Source: Pardosa pseudoannulata
Lineage: Eukaryota > Arthropoda > Arachnida > Araneae > Lycosidae
Length of the DNA: 64,000 nt
Assembly (NCBI GenBank): GCA_032207245.1
Contig: CM063506.1
Span: forward strand, 18,076,182 to 18,140,181
Direction: 5' to 3'
The notes beneath the pieces are model-generated. The model had not been told where the DNA came from. It worked only from the letters and a program-made list of their open reading frames with translations, and ran no database searches. Within the stretch, counting starts at the first letter, position 1, and each line of letters starts with the position of its first letter. The translations under genes and the position numbers were made by a program. Below, one piece after another: positions 1-11,048 of the stretch.

Positions 1-65
1 AGCTTCTGGGGTTCTCTGACCGTGACTGTGGCCTGGTGCAACAGTTTGCGACCTTCCAACTCCAG
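1..65 (+). CDS. Possible 3' end of a coding exon (partial)
   Basis: The window opens in a G+C-richer stretch that ends in CTCCAG followed by GTAAGG at 66, a good match to the animal splice donor consensus. Frame 3 is open across all 65 bases and ends in phase 0; it reads like ordinary protein (LLGFSDRDCGLVQQFATFQL). Frame 1 is also open and frame 2 has a stop. After the donor the sequence drops at once to AT-rich, intron-like DNA. I do not recognise the family. The exon 5' end lies outside the window, so the frame and gene cannot be confirmed. Confidence 0.35.
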
Positions 66-854
66 GTAAGGATCCGAAGGGGAACCTGACGAAGGAAGAC
101 CTGCAGATATTAGGGCAGCTAAAAACACCTATACCACTCAATGCAACAAACTACATACTTTTTATTCCCTTTCACTTACAGCTACAGTTTAACCATTCAC
201 CAAAAATATACTTATGTGTTACATTTATGACTTTTGTAAACGAAACAAGTGAAATAGTAATCATTGGTCTGTTTACTCTTAAGTCATTTACAATATTGTT
301 TCTCAAATAGAAACGCATTATGTACCAATAAAACATATAATTTTCTAGTGTGGACTCTTATTGATAATAGTTCATTTTAGAATAGCTCATTTAATCGAAG
401 TACTTGAGCTATCATTCTTAGTATCTTTTTATTTCATAGAATTAAGCTAATTTGTGTAATGTAAATAAACAATGATACATTTTTGACTGTCAAAATACGA
501 TAATAATTTAAGCATAAATCATTTTTGCCTCATTTACATTCCATTGAATCGCACAATAGGACTAAAAACATCACGGAGAATTAACTAGTTTAAGAGACAA
601 ATATTACATTCAAAAATGTGTGTTTAAAGTACTGCCGCAAATAATCCTCAAAATTAATATGTTTTAATAATTTATGTTTTTATCACAGAAGATCTGGTTT
701 GGCCCAGATGCACTGACTTACCACAGAAACCCATATGCAGATACTAAGGTTTCTTACAGCAATACTAAATATAGCAGGGAGATGGATGGTTGCTATGCTT
801 GACAACTTATACTTCACTTGGCAATAAATTTGAACAGTCATGCAAAAAAGCTTT
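66..854. other. AT-rich non-coding DNA, nothing recognised
   Basis: Probable intron or intergenic sequence. I see no coding frame, RNA gene or terminal repeats before the SINE remnant. Confidence 0.5.
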
Positions 855-980
855 ATCCACGTGTTCTAGTCCCGCTGTTTACATGAATGTTCGTAGCCGT
901 TCGGATCGCTTTAAAGTAGCAGGTTACCGTCTCATAAGCACTCATGTTGCTAAAAAGTAGACTACACTGTTCCAAACGAA
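855..980 (+). mobile_element. Degenerate tRNA-derived SINE, 5' part eroded
   Basis: A B-box-like segment (GTTCTAGTCCCGCTG) is followed by the SINE body: ATGTTCGTAGCCGTTCGG, then a CTCATAAGCACTCATGTTGC-like block, then the CCAAAC end. It aligns by eye with the better copies at 10853 and 30532. The A-box half is unrecognisable. Confidence 0.75.
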
Positions 981-1033
981 ATATGCAACAAATCGGAAAC
1001 TTCTCGTGCTACAATTTATTAAACTTCTATCAT

Positions 1034-1250
<217 letters not shown>

Positions 1251-1269
1251 AAATGATTAAAAAACTGTT

Positions 1270-1707
1270 GGGCAAGGAGAAAGCTAATCAGCTAGCAGTA
1301 ATAACGAATGGCCACATTGAAGAGAAAGGCATAAGTTTAAATAAAACTTTATTTTAGAGCTGCTAAAATGGACATATTTACAAGTCAACGACAGACAATG
1401 AAAAGACACAAAAAACACTCTCCTCGAACAAAGGTGCACCAAAGACCTAAGACAGAAATAATTTTCTCACTTACTCAGCGAATTTAAGCGCAAGATGAGG
1501 AAAAAATCGGAGACATTTGCCGGCGATAACTAGGAAACGTGTTGAATAGACAAAAGATTTACATATATAGCATGAAAGCTTTGGGAAATGGATCGAAAGA
1601 ATTTTAAGTTGAGGACGCTCCTTTAATTAAGACATTTCGAGGCTTGGAAAAATATTTTAAGGAATTAAAATGGGAAAGAGGAGGTTATATAACTTTTATA
1701 TATTACA

Positions 1708-1766
<59 letters not shown>

Positions 1767-2238
1767 GTAATCCATTTTTTATAAAACTCCTTTACAAGGA
1801 GAAAGCTCAACAGCGAGCAATAATAAAAATGCAGTCAGGCCGACATTGAAGAGAACGCAGAAGTCTAATTGAAACTTTATTCCAGAGCGGAGACAACACA
1901 CATCTTTTCTTCTGGACAACATACAACCCAAAGCCACACTGTTCACTCTGATCGGACAGAGGTGCACCCAAGAGCGAAGACAAAAAGAATTTATCCCACA
2001 GTAAAAAACAATTTAATAAGCGAATTAAATGCAATATCAGCAAAACGCGAAAGCATGTTCCGCCAACAGCTGGGAAACTGCTGTATACACAGAAAGTTTA
2101 CAGTTTTATGACAGAAAGGAATGTTAAGTGGAAAATACTTCGTTGATTAAACCATTTAGAGGCTGGGAAAGAGATTTAAATGATTTAGAATGGTAGAGAG
2201 GAGGTTTTTTGAAGAAATATTAAAGTTAAATAATTTTG

Positions 2239-2313
<75 letters not shown>
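1270..2313. repeat. Two-unit diverged tandem duplication, each unit ending in a microsatellite
   Basis: Unit 1 (about 1276-1763) and unit 2 (about 1797-2313) share ordered blocks: AAGGAGAAAGCT, ACATTGAAGAGAA, AAACTTTATT, AGGTGCACC, GGGAAAnnGCT and AGAGGAGGTT. Unit 1 ends in (AT)n at 1711-1763. Unit 2 ends in (CA)n followed by (TA)n at 2246-2313. A further (AT)n lies just upstream of unit 1, so each unit is bounded by microsatellite. The short ORFs inside show no conserved protein. Confidence 0.7.
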
Positions 2314-2316
<3 letters not shown>

Positions 2317-3061
2317 AAATTTACATTGTGACATAATGAGAGAATTAATATGCTAATGAAGTAATGCTACACATAATAACAATTTGAAGGAAATAAAAAA
2401 ATGACACAATTTTGGCTCTGGTATTAAAATTGTGTAAACCCCAAAATTCGAATATTCATTCAAAACAATAGAATCTCCTATCCCAAAACCTTCGAAAACA
2501 ACGCGTATTGATGGACCATATAGTTAAGCTAAAATTGATGTTCAGAGATAGAGTAGAAAATACAAAAAAAAATTCTTTAAAGAAGCCTAATTTCCTTTAA
2601 TATGTTTTGCTTTAATGTATAACAGTTGTGTACTGCCAGTTTCTAAAATAAAATCATACTTTTATATAAACGCACTGTTATTGTATCACTAATCTTTAAA
2701 TTTATGTTCCTCTTAAATTTTTCTTTGCTTCTATTGTAAAGTTTAGTTCTAAAGATTTACATTCTTTCTAATGTCAGCTATTAAATCCTTTTTTTTTTGC
2801 TTGCTAGCAAAAGTATAATTATTGATTATCATTTGCGAACCAATAAGATATTTCTATGGATTATCCATGGTCAGCGGAACAGCAGTTTAGAAACAGTGAT
2901 TTACAGTAGTACTTAATTAAGTAAGGTACCACGGGTTGCAGTAAACGGAATTACAAAGCTCATATATAAACATATAATTTGAGAAATGAAAACTTATTCA
3001 ATTTTGAAGTTGGACAAAACTATGGCAGGTATTACAACAAGTTTAGATTAAAAAATGTCTA
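2314..3061. other. AT-rich unique DNA, nothing recognised
   Basis: No coding frame, tandem repeat or terminal inverted repeat was seen. Confidence 0.5.
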
Positions 3062-3788
3062 TTAACACATTGTTTACGGGTACACTTCGAAGCGGAATTG
3101 TACCGGGAGAGGGCATTTTATGCGTAAATTTAGTTATTCAGTAAAATATCAATAGATCGAAAATTATTTAATTTTTTAACCAACTTTTCGAATTTTATAT
3201 TGAAAAATATAAACAAATTTTTAAGTAGAAATATATAAATAAGAACCGTAAGATTTTGTAAACAAAAATATTTTTTTTAGTGAATAAATTTATAATAGTA
3301 TTGTAAATGTGAAAAATCAAATAGAAATAGAAGTGTATATATTAAATTTTTCTAATTATGTTATTTATAAACATTTTTACATTATAAAAAAATGAAAGAC
3401 AAGAACATTCGTCTTCGTTTCCTGTATATACCGTTATTTTTGTACCCACAAACAAACCATGTTGTTACACTAAGTACTAGTACGTGTCCTGCGCTCAAGT
3501 ATCAATCGTCAGAAAACGTACTAGTACTTGTCCCGCGCTCACGTATCAATCGTCAGAAAACGTAATAGCCCGTGTCCCGCATACAATGCGTTAATTAAAC
3601 ATCACGATTGTATTTATTGTTGATCAAACATCTCCGGGCATGGAACATTCTTATTCATGTATATACCGTTATTTTTGTACTCACAAACACACCATGTTGT
3701 TACACTAACCCGTACTAGTACCTATCCCGCTCTCAAGTATCAATCGTCAGAAAACGTACTAGTTCGTGTCCCGCATACAATGTGTTAA
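3062..3788. mobile_element. Nonautonomous TTAA-flanked DNA element (piggyBac-like), with duplicated right end
   Basis: TTAA at 3062-3065 and at 3785-3788 flank a segment with terminal inverted repeats: left CACATTGTTTACGGG, right end reverse-complemented CACATTGTATGCGGG, 13 of 15 identical. A second copy of the right end, also followed by TTAA, lies at 3591-3594. The stretch 3408-3594 is repeated at 3648-3788, including the shared TATATACCGTTATTTTTGTAC block. So the element is either 525 bp with an extra right end, or 719 bp. It shares a subterminal TTTAGTTATTCAG motif with the element at 48795. No transposase ORF. TTAA target duplication is typical of the piggyBac superfamily; the assignment is inferred from ends only. 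Confidence 0.65.
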
Positions 3789-3883
3789 ATATACATGGAT
3801 TTGCAGTCCCAGCTATTCAAATTTCATAAGATGCTATGAATATTACTTATTGATAAATTTGAACAAATACTTTTTTCCACATT

Positions 3884-5740
3884 AACTAGGATACCGTTTT
3901 AAATATATTAATTTACGAAATGCTATTTGTCTTTGATTTTTCCATAATAAGAGAGCAAAAGGTTTAAAATTCTTTTGTTGAAGGTTTAGTTTTTTATATA
4001 CTTTATATAATCCTTTATAATTCTTATACACTTTATTTATTAATACTTTATATTTCTTACATGCTTTATATTTATAAATTCTTTATATTTCTTATATATA
4101 TTATATTCATTGATATTTTGTATTTTTTAATATAATTTATGTTTATTAATACTTTATCTTTCAAATATACTTTATATATGTCATTTTGTATGTTTATAAT
4201 TAAAATAGAGGTAAATTTGAATATTTAAAAAAAAATCGAGATTCAAGGTCTCCCCATCCGCTTAAAATAACTAGAATACCATTTTAAGTATATTAACTTA
4301 CGAATTGTTATTTGTCATTGATTTTCCCATAAGAGGGCGAAAGGTTTAAAAATTCTTTTGTTGTAGGTTTAGTTTATTATATACTTTATATAATCATTTA
4401 TAATTCTTATATACTTTATTTATTAATACTTTATATTTCTTATATATATTATATTCCTTAATACTTTGTATTTTTTATATAATTTATGTTTATTAATACT
4501 TTATATTTCATATATACTTTATATATGTCATTTATTATGTTTATAATAAAAATAGAGGTAAAAATTAAATATTTAAAAAAAATGGAGATTCAAGGTCCTC
4601 CCATCCGCTTAAAATAACTAAGATACCATTTTAAGTATATTAATTTACGAAATGTTATTTGTCTTTGATTTTCCCATAATAAGAGGGCGAAAGCTTTGAA
4701 ATTCTTTTGTTGAAGGTTTAGTTTATTATATACTTTATAAAATCATTTATAATTCTTATATACTTTATTTATTAATACTTTATATTTCTTATATGCCTTA
4801 TATTTATTAACTCTTTATATTTCTTATATATATTATATTCATTAATATTTTGTATTTTTATATAATTTATGTTTATTAATACTTTATATTTCTTATATGA
4901 TTTATGTCATTTTTTATGTTATAATAAAAATAGGGGTCAAAATTAAATATTTAAATAAAAATTGAGATTCAAGGTCTCCCCCCCTATCCACTTAAAATGA
5001 TTAGGATACCATTTTAAGTATATTAACTTATGAATTGTTATTTGTCATGGATTTTCCCATAAAGGGCAAGAGGTTTAAAATTCTTTTGTTGTAGGTTTAG
5101 TTTCTTACATACTTTATATAATCCTTTATAGTTCTTATATACTTTATTAATACTTTATATTTCTTACATGCTTTATATTTATTAATTCTTTATACTTATA
5201 TTCCTTAATACTTTGTATTTTTTATATAATTTTTGTTTATTAATACTTTATATTTCTTATATACTTTATATATGTCATTTTTTATGTTTATAATAAAAAT
5301 AGAGGTAAAAATTAATTATTTAAAAAAAATTGAGATTCAAGGTCCCCCCCCATCCGCTTAAAATGACTAGGATACCATTTTAAGTATATTAATTTACGAA
5401 ATGTTATTTGTCTTTGATTTTCAAATAATAAGAGGGTAAGAGGTTTAAAATTCTTTTGTTGAAGGTTTAGTTTTTTATATACTTTATATAATCCTTTATA
5501 ATTCTTATATACCTTATTTATTAATACTTTATATTTCTTATATGCTTTATATTTATTAATTCTTTATATTTTTTATATATATTACATTCATTATTACTTT
5601 GTATTTTTTTATATAATTTATGTTTATTAATACTTTATATATGTCATTTTTTATGTTTATAATAAAAATAGAGGTAAAAATTGAATATTTAAAAAAAATT
5701 CGAGATTCAAGGTCCCCCATCTGTTTAAAATGACTACAAA
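3884..5740. repeat. Tandem array, about 365-bp AT-rich unit, 5 copies
   Basis: The landmark (A/G)ACTAGGATACCATTTTAAG recurs at about 3884, 4269, 4616, 4999 and 5365, and a decayed start follows at 5732. This gives spacings of roughly 385, 347, 383, 366 and 367. Each unit also carries CTTTGATTTTCCCATAA, a block of ATACTTTATATAA-type subrepeats, and an AAGGTCCCCCCATCCGCTTAAAAT junction. Length variation comes from the internal TTTATA subrepeats. Confidence 0.95.
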
Positions 5741-6548
5741 AATCACTTTATAATTCATAGTCCTCTTCGTCAGTGTTTCGTATAACACTTCTACGCATAA
5801 ATTTTCCCTCGAAAAACACTTTACGTTCGGGGTTCGCACCAAAACAGTGTCTAGCAATCACGTGGGTATATTGAAATTTTGAAAGGAAAATAAATACCCC
5901 TTCTCCTTTTTTACGCAGAGCCCATTTTTGCTACAATATTTTAGTTTTCCTCGATGGAGTGAACGTTCGAAGGGGAGGGGGCACGTTACGAGGTACAAAG
6001 CCCAGGCGTGTCTGAGTAGGGAATTCATGCATAGGCACACAATGCTTTTATAGCACCCCTCATCACTTTTTGGGATTCTATTTTATTTGGAATTTTTTTT
6101 TCCTCTCCGTCGCGAATACATTGTCGCCGGGGAAATTGAACGCTATGGGCTCTGTAATATTTCTGCGATATGCAAACCAGTTATTCGCGCTGTCAGGAGC
6201 ATGTGTTGCAAGGAGACTGGAGCTTGTTTAAACCGAGCGCGAAGAAAATCACTCTGCATTTCATTTTAATTCGGGTCTGTTGTGTCCCAGAACATGCACA
6301 CGCATCCGAAATGCGGAGAATTGTCACTGGTAATTGAATGCAGCATGTGCTCGCAGTAACGGTGAGTTAAAGTAAATAAGATGCATCAACTGAAACCTGG
6401 ACAAATGGCTATACTTGTTGTGAAACTTCGCAATGTTTGTTTATATGTGATAGAAAGTAAATCTTTTATCCAGTTTTTCTTTTCATAAATGACATCTTGT
6501 GATATTTTAAAGTGACAGCTTGTCAGTAATGAGTACAGGCTGCAATAC
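5741..6548. other. CpG-richer unique block; possible exon or regulatory sequence
   Basis: This stretch stands out against its AT-rich flanks, with many CG dinucleotides (for example around 5820, 5950 and 6105-6260). An open frame at 6087-6269 (60 codons, several Cys) runs through it but resembles nothing I know. A donor-like AACG|GTGAGT occurs near 6359-6366. No repeat structure. It could be an untranslated exon, a conserved non-coding element or a decayed insertion; the sequence does not decide. Confidence 0.3.
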
Positions 6549-6748
6549 TTAAGGTATCCCTTTACGTTGAAAACGTCATTTTCCCCAAAAATCCTAATTT
6601 TTTTCTTACTCTATTGTAAAAATTTCAACTTTTAGGCTTCTAAATCTGTTTCTGTTTTGTCTCTACAGCATTTTAAAGAAAAGTTACAGCTGTTTAAACA
6701 TCAGTGACAGTTGTCAAAACAAAACGGAAGTAGCGACTTCGGAACCAC
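6549..6748 (+). mobile_element. Truncated copy of the 925-bp TTAA element
   Basis: It begins with TTAA at 6549-6552 and then GGTATCCCTTTACGTTG, the family end. About 190 bp then match 8651-8843 closely (GTTTCTGTTTTGTCTCTAC, ACAGCTGTTTAAACATCAG). Similarity stops at CGGAACC near 6747; the right end is missing. Confidence 0.8.
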
Positions 6749-6780
6749 CTTTACACACCTTGCTATAATTTTGTTATTTA

Positions 6781-8042
6781 CGAGGGTTGCTATTTATATT
6801 ACTGGCCTTGGCAACAGTAAGTGTTGCTAGGCGACGGCAATCGATTTTAATCGAAAGTTTGATACTTTTAAACATAAATTCAGCAGACGATTTACCACTA
6901 TAGTTTTATTTGTGTTGTTGACAGTAAATTGAAAAGTTCTTCTCTTTCAAAAAATGGAATTGAATCGTGAACATTTTCGTGCCATTATTTTTCATAACTC
7001 TCGACGTGGATTGTCAAGACAAGAGTGCTTCGATGAACTTAATTCTTTATACAGCGATAAAGCACTATCCTACAGCACTGTAAAAAATTGGTATAACGAA
7101 TTTAATCGTGGTCGATATTCGATCCAGGACGAATCCCGTGCTGGTCGTAAAAAATCCGTTGTTGTGCCAGAAAAGATCGATGCTGTGCGTGAGCTGATAA
7201 AGCAAGATCGTCATGAGCCATACCGTGAGACAGAAGCGTCTTTGGATATTAGTATGACTAGCATCAATAAAATATTGCATGAACATTTGAGCATAAAAAA
7301 ATTTGTTCGCGTTGGATCCCGCATAATCTGACAAACGCTCAAAAAAGGCTCGTATCGATTGGTGCACAGGAAATGTTGCAAAAATACGTTTCAAGGTACA
7401 TCAAAGGCTGTGTATAACATCTACACAGGTGACGAATCATGGATCTATGCATATGAGCCGGAAACAAAACAGCAATAAACTGTATGGGTCTTCCAAGACA
7501 TGGAAAAACCAACAAAAGTTGTTCGAGGAAGAAGCACATCGAAAAATATGATTGCCTGTTTCTTCGGCATTAACGGTCAGAGCAACGCAGGACGGTCAAT
7601 TCTGAATGGTACACGACCATTTGTTTGCCAGAAGTCATCGGATAAATTCGAAAAAAGCAGAAGAACAGGCGAATCATTCTTCATCATAACAGTGCGAGCT
7701 CTCATACATCGACTCAAAGGCATTTCTGACGGAGCGAAAGATCGCACTGATGGGTTATCTGCCGTACAGCCCTGATTTGGCACCCAATGACTTCTTATTC
7801 CCACACATTAAAAATAAATTACGTGGACAACGATTTTCGACCCCCGAAGAAGCAGTTGACTCAAAATGCATATTTTGGAGTTACCTCAATCGGACTGGAA
7901 AAAGTGCTTTGAAAATTGGTTCAAACGCATGCAAAAGTGTATTGATCATCATGGAGAATATTTTGAAAAACAATAAAACCAATTTCGATCCTACATATTT
8001 GTTTTTTCATTATTAGGCCAGAAATATAAATAGCAACCCTTG
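6781..8042 (+). mobile_element. mariner element, complete ends, TA target site
   Basis: A 1262-bp element. 27-bp terminal inverted repeats at 6781-6807 and 8016-8042 match at 25 of 27 positions (outer sequence CGAGGGTTGCTATTTATATT). TA dinucleotides lie directly outside both ends (6779-6780, 8043-8044), as expected for Tc1/mariner insertion. The transposase inside is broken, so this copy is not autonomous, although its ends are in good condition. Confidence 0.95.
6954..7976 (+). pseudogene. mariner transposase (D,D34D), frameshifted
   Basis: The first 125 codons (6954-7331) are intact and encode the N-terminal helix-turn-helix region, including VKNWYNEFNRG and DESRAGRKK, which in this family binds the TIRs. 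Downstream, frameshifts and a stop (near 7475) break the catalytic domain, but its parts remain in different frames. These are TGDESWIYAYEPETKQQ with the first catalytic Asp (near 7430), VVRGRSTSKNMIACFFG, and YSPDLAPNDFLFPHIKNKLR with the third Asp. The second Asp, normally in HHDNASSHT, reads HHNSASSHT near 7686, so it is lost. The C-terminal GEYFEKQ and stop are at 7974-7976. About 340 codons in total, the usual mariner length. Confidence 0.93.
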
Positions 8043-8044
8043 TA

Positions 8045-8646
8045 CTATACTGAATTCAGCATGATACAAATTTAAAATATATACCACAAAAGAATTATAT
8101 CAAATCTTAGAATAGTATTTGACTTTAATCTTGGTAGAAAAATTTTAAACTAAAAATATTCCAAAAATTAAAATACAAATTAGATTCTTAGTTTAAACAA
8201 TTATTCTTAAAGAAAGATATATCAGCCGAACTTTCCTGTGTTTATTGATTTGTTCGAGCAGATGAACTAATATTTCATGCGCTCGTCTGAGAAATAACTT
8301 CTCAGGATTAATCTTCCGAATCCTTGTGCTTTCCTTTCTGGAATCAATCATTTACTTGATGTCAGACTACTTGATATCATGTCAGTTAATCATCTCATTA
8401 ACGATTCACGCCGCGAAGTTCTTAGCCGCTGATTAATCAGGTCTTCAGCGAGTCAGAAATTGGTTAAATTTTACAGATGGGGTCTTAGATGCTTTTTCGC
8501 TGAAAATTTAAATCTCAAATTTTTATTTCCATAGATATATATATCTAGTTATCAATGCACTATATACAGGAAATATCTTCCCCCTATAGATATTTAAAGT
8601 CAAACTAATTAATGTCAATAAAAAAAATCTACATGAGCAAAACATC
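8045..8646. other. AT-rich unique DNA between two transposons
   Basis: No coding frame or repeat structure recognised. Confidence 0.5.
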
Positions 8647-8650
8647 TTAA

Positions 8651-9575
8651 GGAATCCGTCTACGTTGAAAACGTCATTTTTTGCCAAAAATCATGCTTTT
8701 TTTATTTCTCTATTGTAAAATTTCAACTTTTAGGCTTCTAAATCTGTTTCTGTTTTGTCTCTACGGCATTTTAAAGAAAAGTTACAGCTGTTTAAACATC
8801 AGTGATAGCTGTCAAAACAAAACGGAAGTACCGACTTCGGAACCGGAAGTTGTGAATTTAAATCCTTTTAAAGATCTTTTTTTGGACAAAACATTTTAAA
8901 TTTTCATGAAGATTAGTTTAACCATTTTTCTAGTATTTTTAATAATTAGCAACTTGGCAATTAGAAAGTTTTGAAGCAAGAAAGTGTGGGGAATTTTAAA
9001 CATGTATTTTAATTTTTCAATAGTTAAATGTGCTTTCATAAATTCAAATGCGTTTTTCTCAGAACGGTATTTTTAATAAAATGTTGAAACTTGAAATGTG
9101 ATTTCTCAAAAAGTTCTTAAAATATTTTGTTGAAAATTTTTATGGATGCTTTTGATAGTATTTACTAGTAAATGACCTAAAAGCTTTAAATTTGGTTAAT
9201 TTTTATTGATGTTACACTCAAAGTTAGATATAAAGGTAACGAAAATTCGTTAAAATTTCAATGGGTATGATTTTGAAAGACCAAAATTTTTTTACCAAAT
9301 GTAAATTATTAAGCAAAGATTTTAGGTGATTCACTAGTCCAGTGTATAAGAAATGTGTTTCATCAAAAAATATTAAAAAATTAGACCTTTTGAAAAAACC
9401 CGATATTTTGTACTAAATTTTCTTCATTTATTAGAAATTTTATAAAAACTTCTCCAGGAATAAATTTTTTAAGTGCAATTCTCTACGATAATATAAAAAA
9501 CAAATTTAAAAATGTAAAAACATGAACTAGTTTCTACGTTTAAAGAAAAAAGTTCTCCCAACGTAGACGGATGCC
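8651..9575. mobile_element. 925-bp nonautonomous DNA transposon with TTAA target duplication
   Basis: TTAA at 8647-8650 and 9576-9579 flank 17-bp terminal inverted repeats: left GGAATCCGTCTACGTTG, right end reverse-complemented GGCATCCGTCTACGTTG (16 of 17). The interior is AT-rich, without a transposase. A truncated second copy at 6549 shows this is a repeat family. TTAA duplication suggests the piggyBac superfamily, but the GG start is not the usual CC(C/T) of piggyBac ends, so the superfamily is left open. Confidence 0.85.
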
Positions 9576-9871
9576 TTAAAATTGATTACAATTCTTATTT
9601 TCCATTGTTCTGAGTCATCAATAATAACTTAAAGTATCATCATTATATATTCGGCAGAGAAGAAATAGGTGGTTTAAAGGGTTAACCATAGACGATATCC
9701 TGTTTATGATGAATGTTGTTACTAGTGTTACGCCCACAAGACAATTTAAAAAAAATTTAGTTTAAAGCAAGGAAAAAAAGGAATACATGCACTTTTGTTT
9801 TAAAAACAACTTATTGCAATAAAGTTATTTTCAATTGTAAAAGATTGTTACTTTAATTGCAAAAGTGTATA

Positions 9872-10663
9872 CAGTGGACTCCCCTTAATGTGATCGCGGT
9901 TAATGTTATCAATCGCTTATTGTCATCGAAATCACTTGGTCCCGATTTTCTCTATTCATTTGTATGTTAAAATTATTGTTTTATGGGATCGTTACATCGG
10001 TTAATGTTATCTGTTTTCGAACCTCAATTTAACTGGCCAAAGAATAGTCACAATATATTCAGTAAGAACCCGTTCTTTTCGGAATTTCCGAAAATTCTCC
10101 GTCTTCCACTTAGAGAAATGGGAATGATCAAAGGAGTGGGGACAAAGGAGTAGAGTTTACACGTTCCTGGAAATTTTCAAAAATATACACACCCTGATGT
10201 TGGTCAATGGTTAAATAAGCAGAAGGCAACACATTCTTATTGGAATCTTAAGAAGCGTGTGCACATTTTATGCCTTGCTCGCTTACACGTAGCTTAGGAT
10301 ATGGAAACCAAAAAGCGAAATGATTTAACATTAAAACAAAAGATCAAAATTTTAAATCGTTATGACAGGTTGATTATGATTACGAACAATTTATCAATGA
10401 GTTTCTTAGAAAAAATTGTAGACAGTCAACAATTGATCAAATTTTTTAATTATGTATACAATTCTTATGTTTTAAAGGATAATATACAGTACATAAATAT
10501 AAGGTGTGTTTTTCATTTTGTTTTGAAATTTAGTACGTGTGAATTAAAGGGAGTGGGTAAATTTATCTAATTTTGCATATCGTGTATTGTTATCAATCGG
10601 TTATTGTTATCAAAATCACGGTGTCCCACACCGTGATCTGATAACATTAAGCGGAGTTCACTG
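9872..10663 (+). mobile_element. pogo/Tigger-like element, internally deleted
   Basis: TA target sites at 9870-9871 and 10664-10665 flank a 792-bp element. Left end CAGTGGACTCCCCTTAATGT and right end (reverse-complemented) CAGTGAACTCCGCTTAATGT are imperfect inverted repeats. Inside each end is a near-copy of GTTATCAATCG(C/G)TTATTGT in direct orientation. CAGTG ends and TA duplications are typical of the pogo/Tigger group of Tc1/mariner. Confidence 0.9.
10301..10570 (+). pseudogene. Tigger-type transposase remnant: N-terminus joined to C-terminus
   Basis: The 89-codon frame starts METKKRNDLTLKQKIKILNR, which resembles the start of the N-terminal psq/CENP-B-type helix-turn-helix of pogo/Tigger transposases. 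It then jumps, after about residue 23, to a C-terminal tail with the landmarks NNLSMSFLEKI and DSQQLIKFF. The second copy at 14900-15150 keeps a longer version of this tail, which shows that copy 1 has lost the DDE catalytic domain by internal deletion. Not functional as a transposase. Confidence 0.7.
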
Positions 10664-10852
10664 TAGTCTGTCCCAGGAAAAAATAGCAATAACTGTTAGG
10701 TTCTGATTTAGTGTGACGAATTTAGCGCAGGTGCTAGGGCCTTAAATTTGATGGGACACCCATTTAAAATGTATTTTCACTGTACCGTAATTTGAAATCA
10801 CATTTTCAAAATTTTTCCTTTTTTAAGATTTTTACATTCTTAAGCACAATAA

Positions 10853-11033
10853 TCCAAACGGTGGCCGATTGGTTAGGGTGCTGGTCTTCGGTACCGGAGT
10901 TTGTGGGTTCGTATCCCACAGTAGCATGGATGTTCGTAGCCGTTCGGAATCGGCTTTAATCTGTAGGTCCCGGTCTCATTAGCCCTCGTGTTGCAAAAAG
11001 TAGACCGTAGCACTCCAAACCAAACCAAACCAA
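10853..11033 (+). mobile_element. tRNA-derived SINE, full length, 15-bp target duplication
   Basis: The head carries an A-box-like GTGGCCGATTGG and a B-box-like GGGTTCGTATCCC, the internal RNA polymerase III promoter of a tRNA-derived SINE. It is followed by a body with GATGTTCGTAGCCGTTCGG, GGTCCCGGTCTCATTAG and CCTCGTGTTGCAAAAAGTAG, and a CCAAACCAAACC tail. A perfect 15-bp duplication, TCTTAAGCACAATAA, lies at 10838-10852 and 11034-11048, which fixes both boundaries. This is the best-bounded copy in the window. The GATGGCCGAATGGTTA-type head looks like a Ser- or Leu-type tRNA ancestor (inference). Confidence 0.95.
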
Positions 11034-11048
11034 TCTTAAGCACAATAA

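Noticed and set aside
3884..5740. CRISPR array (regular repeats)
   Set aside because: Units are about 365 bp without short unique spacers; this is eukaryotic tandem-repeat DNA.
10853..10920. tRNA genes at the SINE heads
   Set aside because: A and B boxes are present, but no acceptor stem closes the cloverleaf, and each head continues into the same SINE body.
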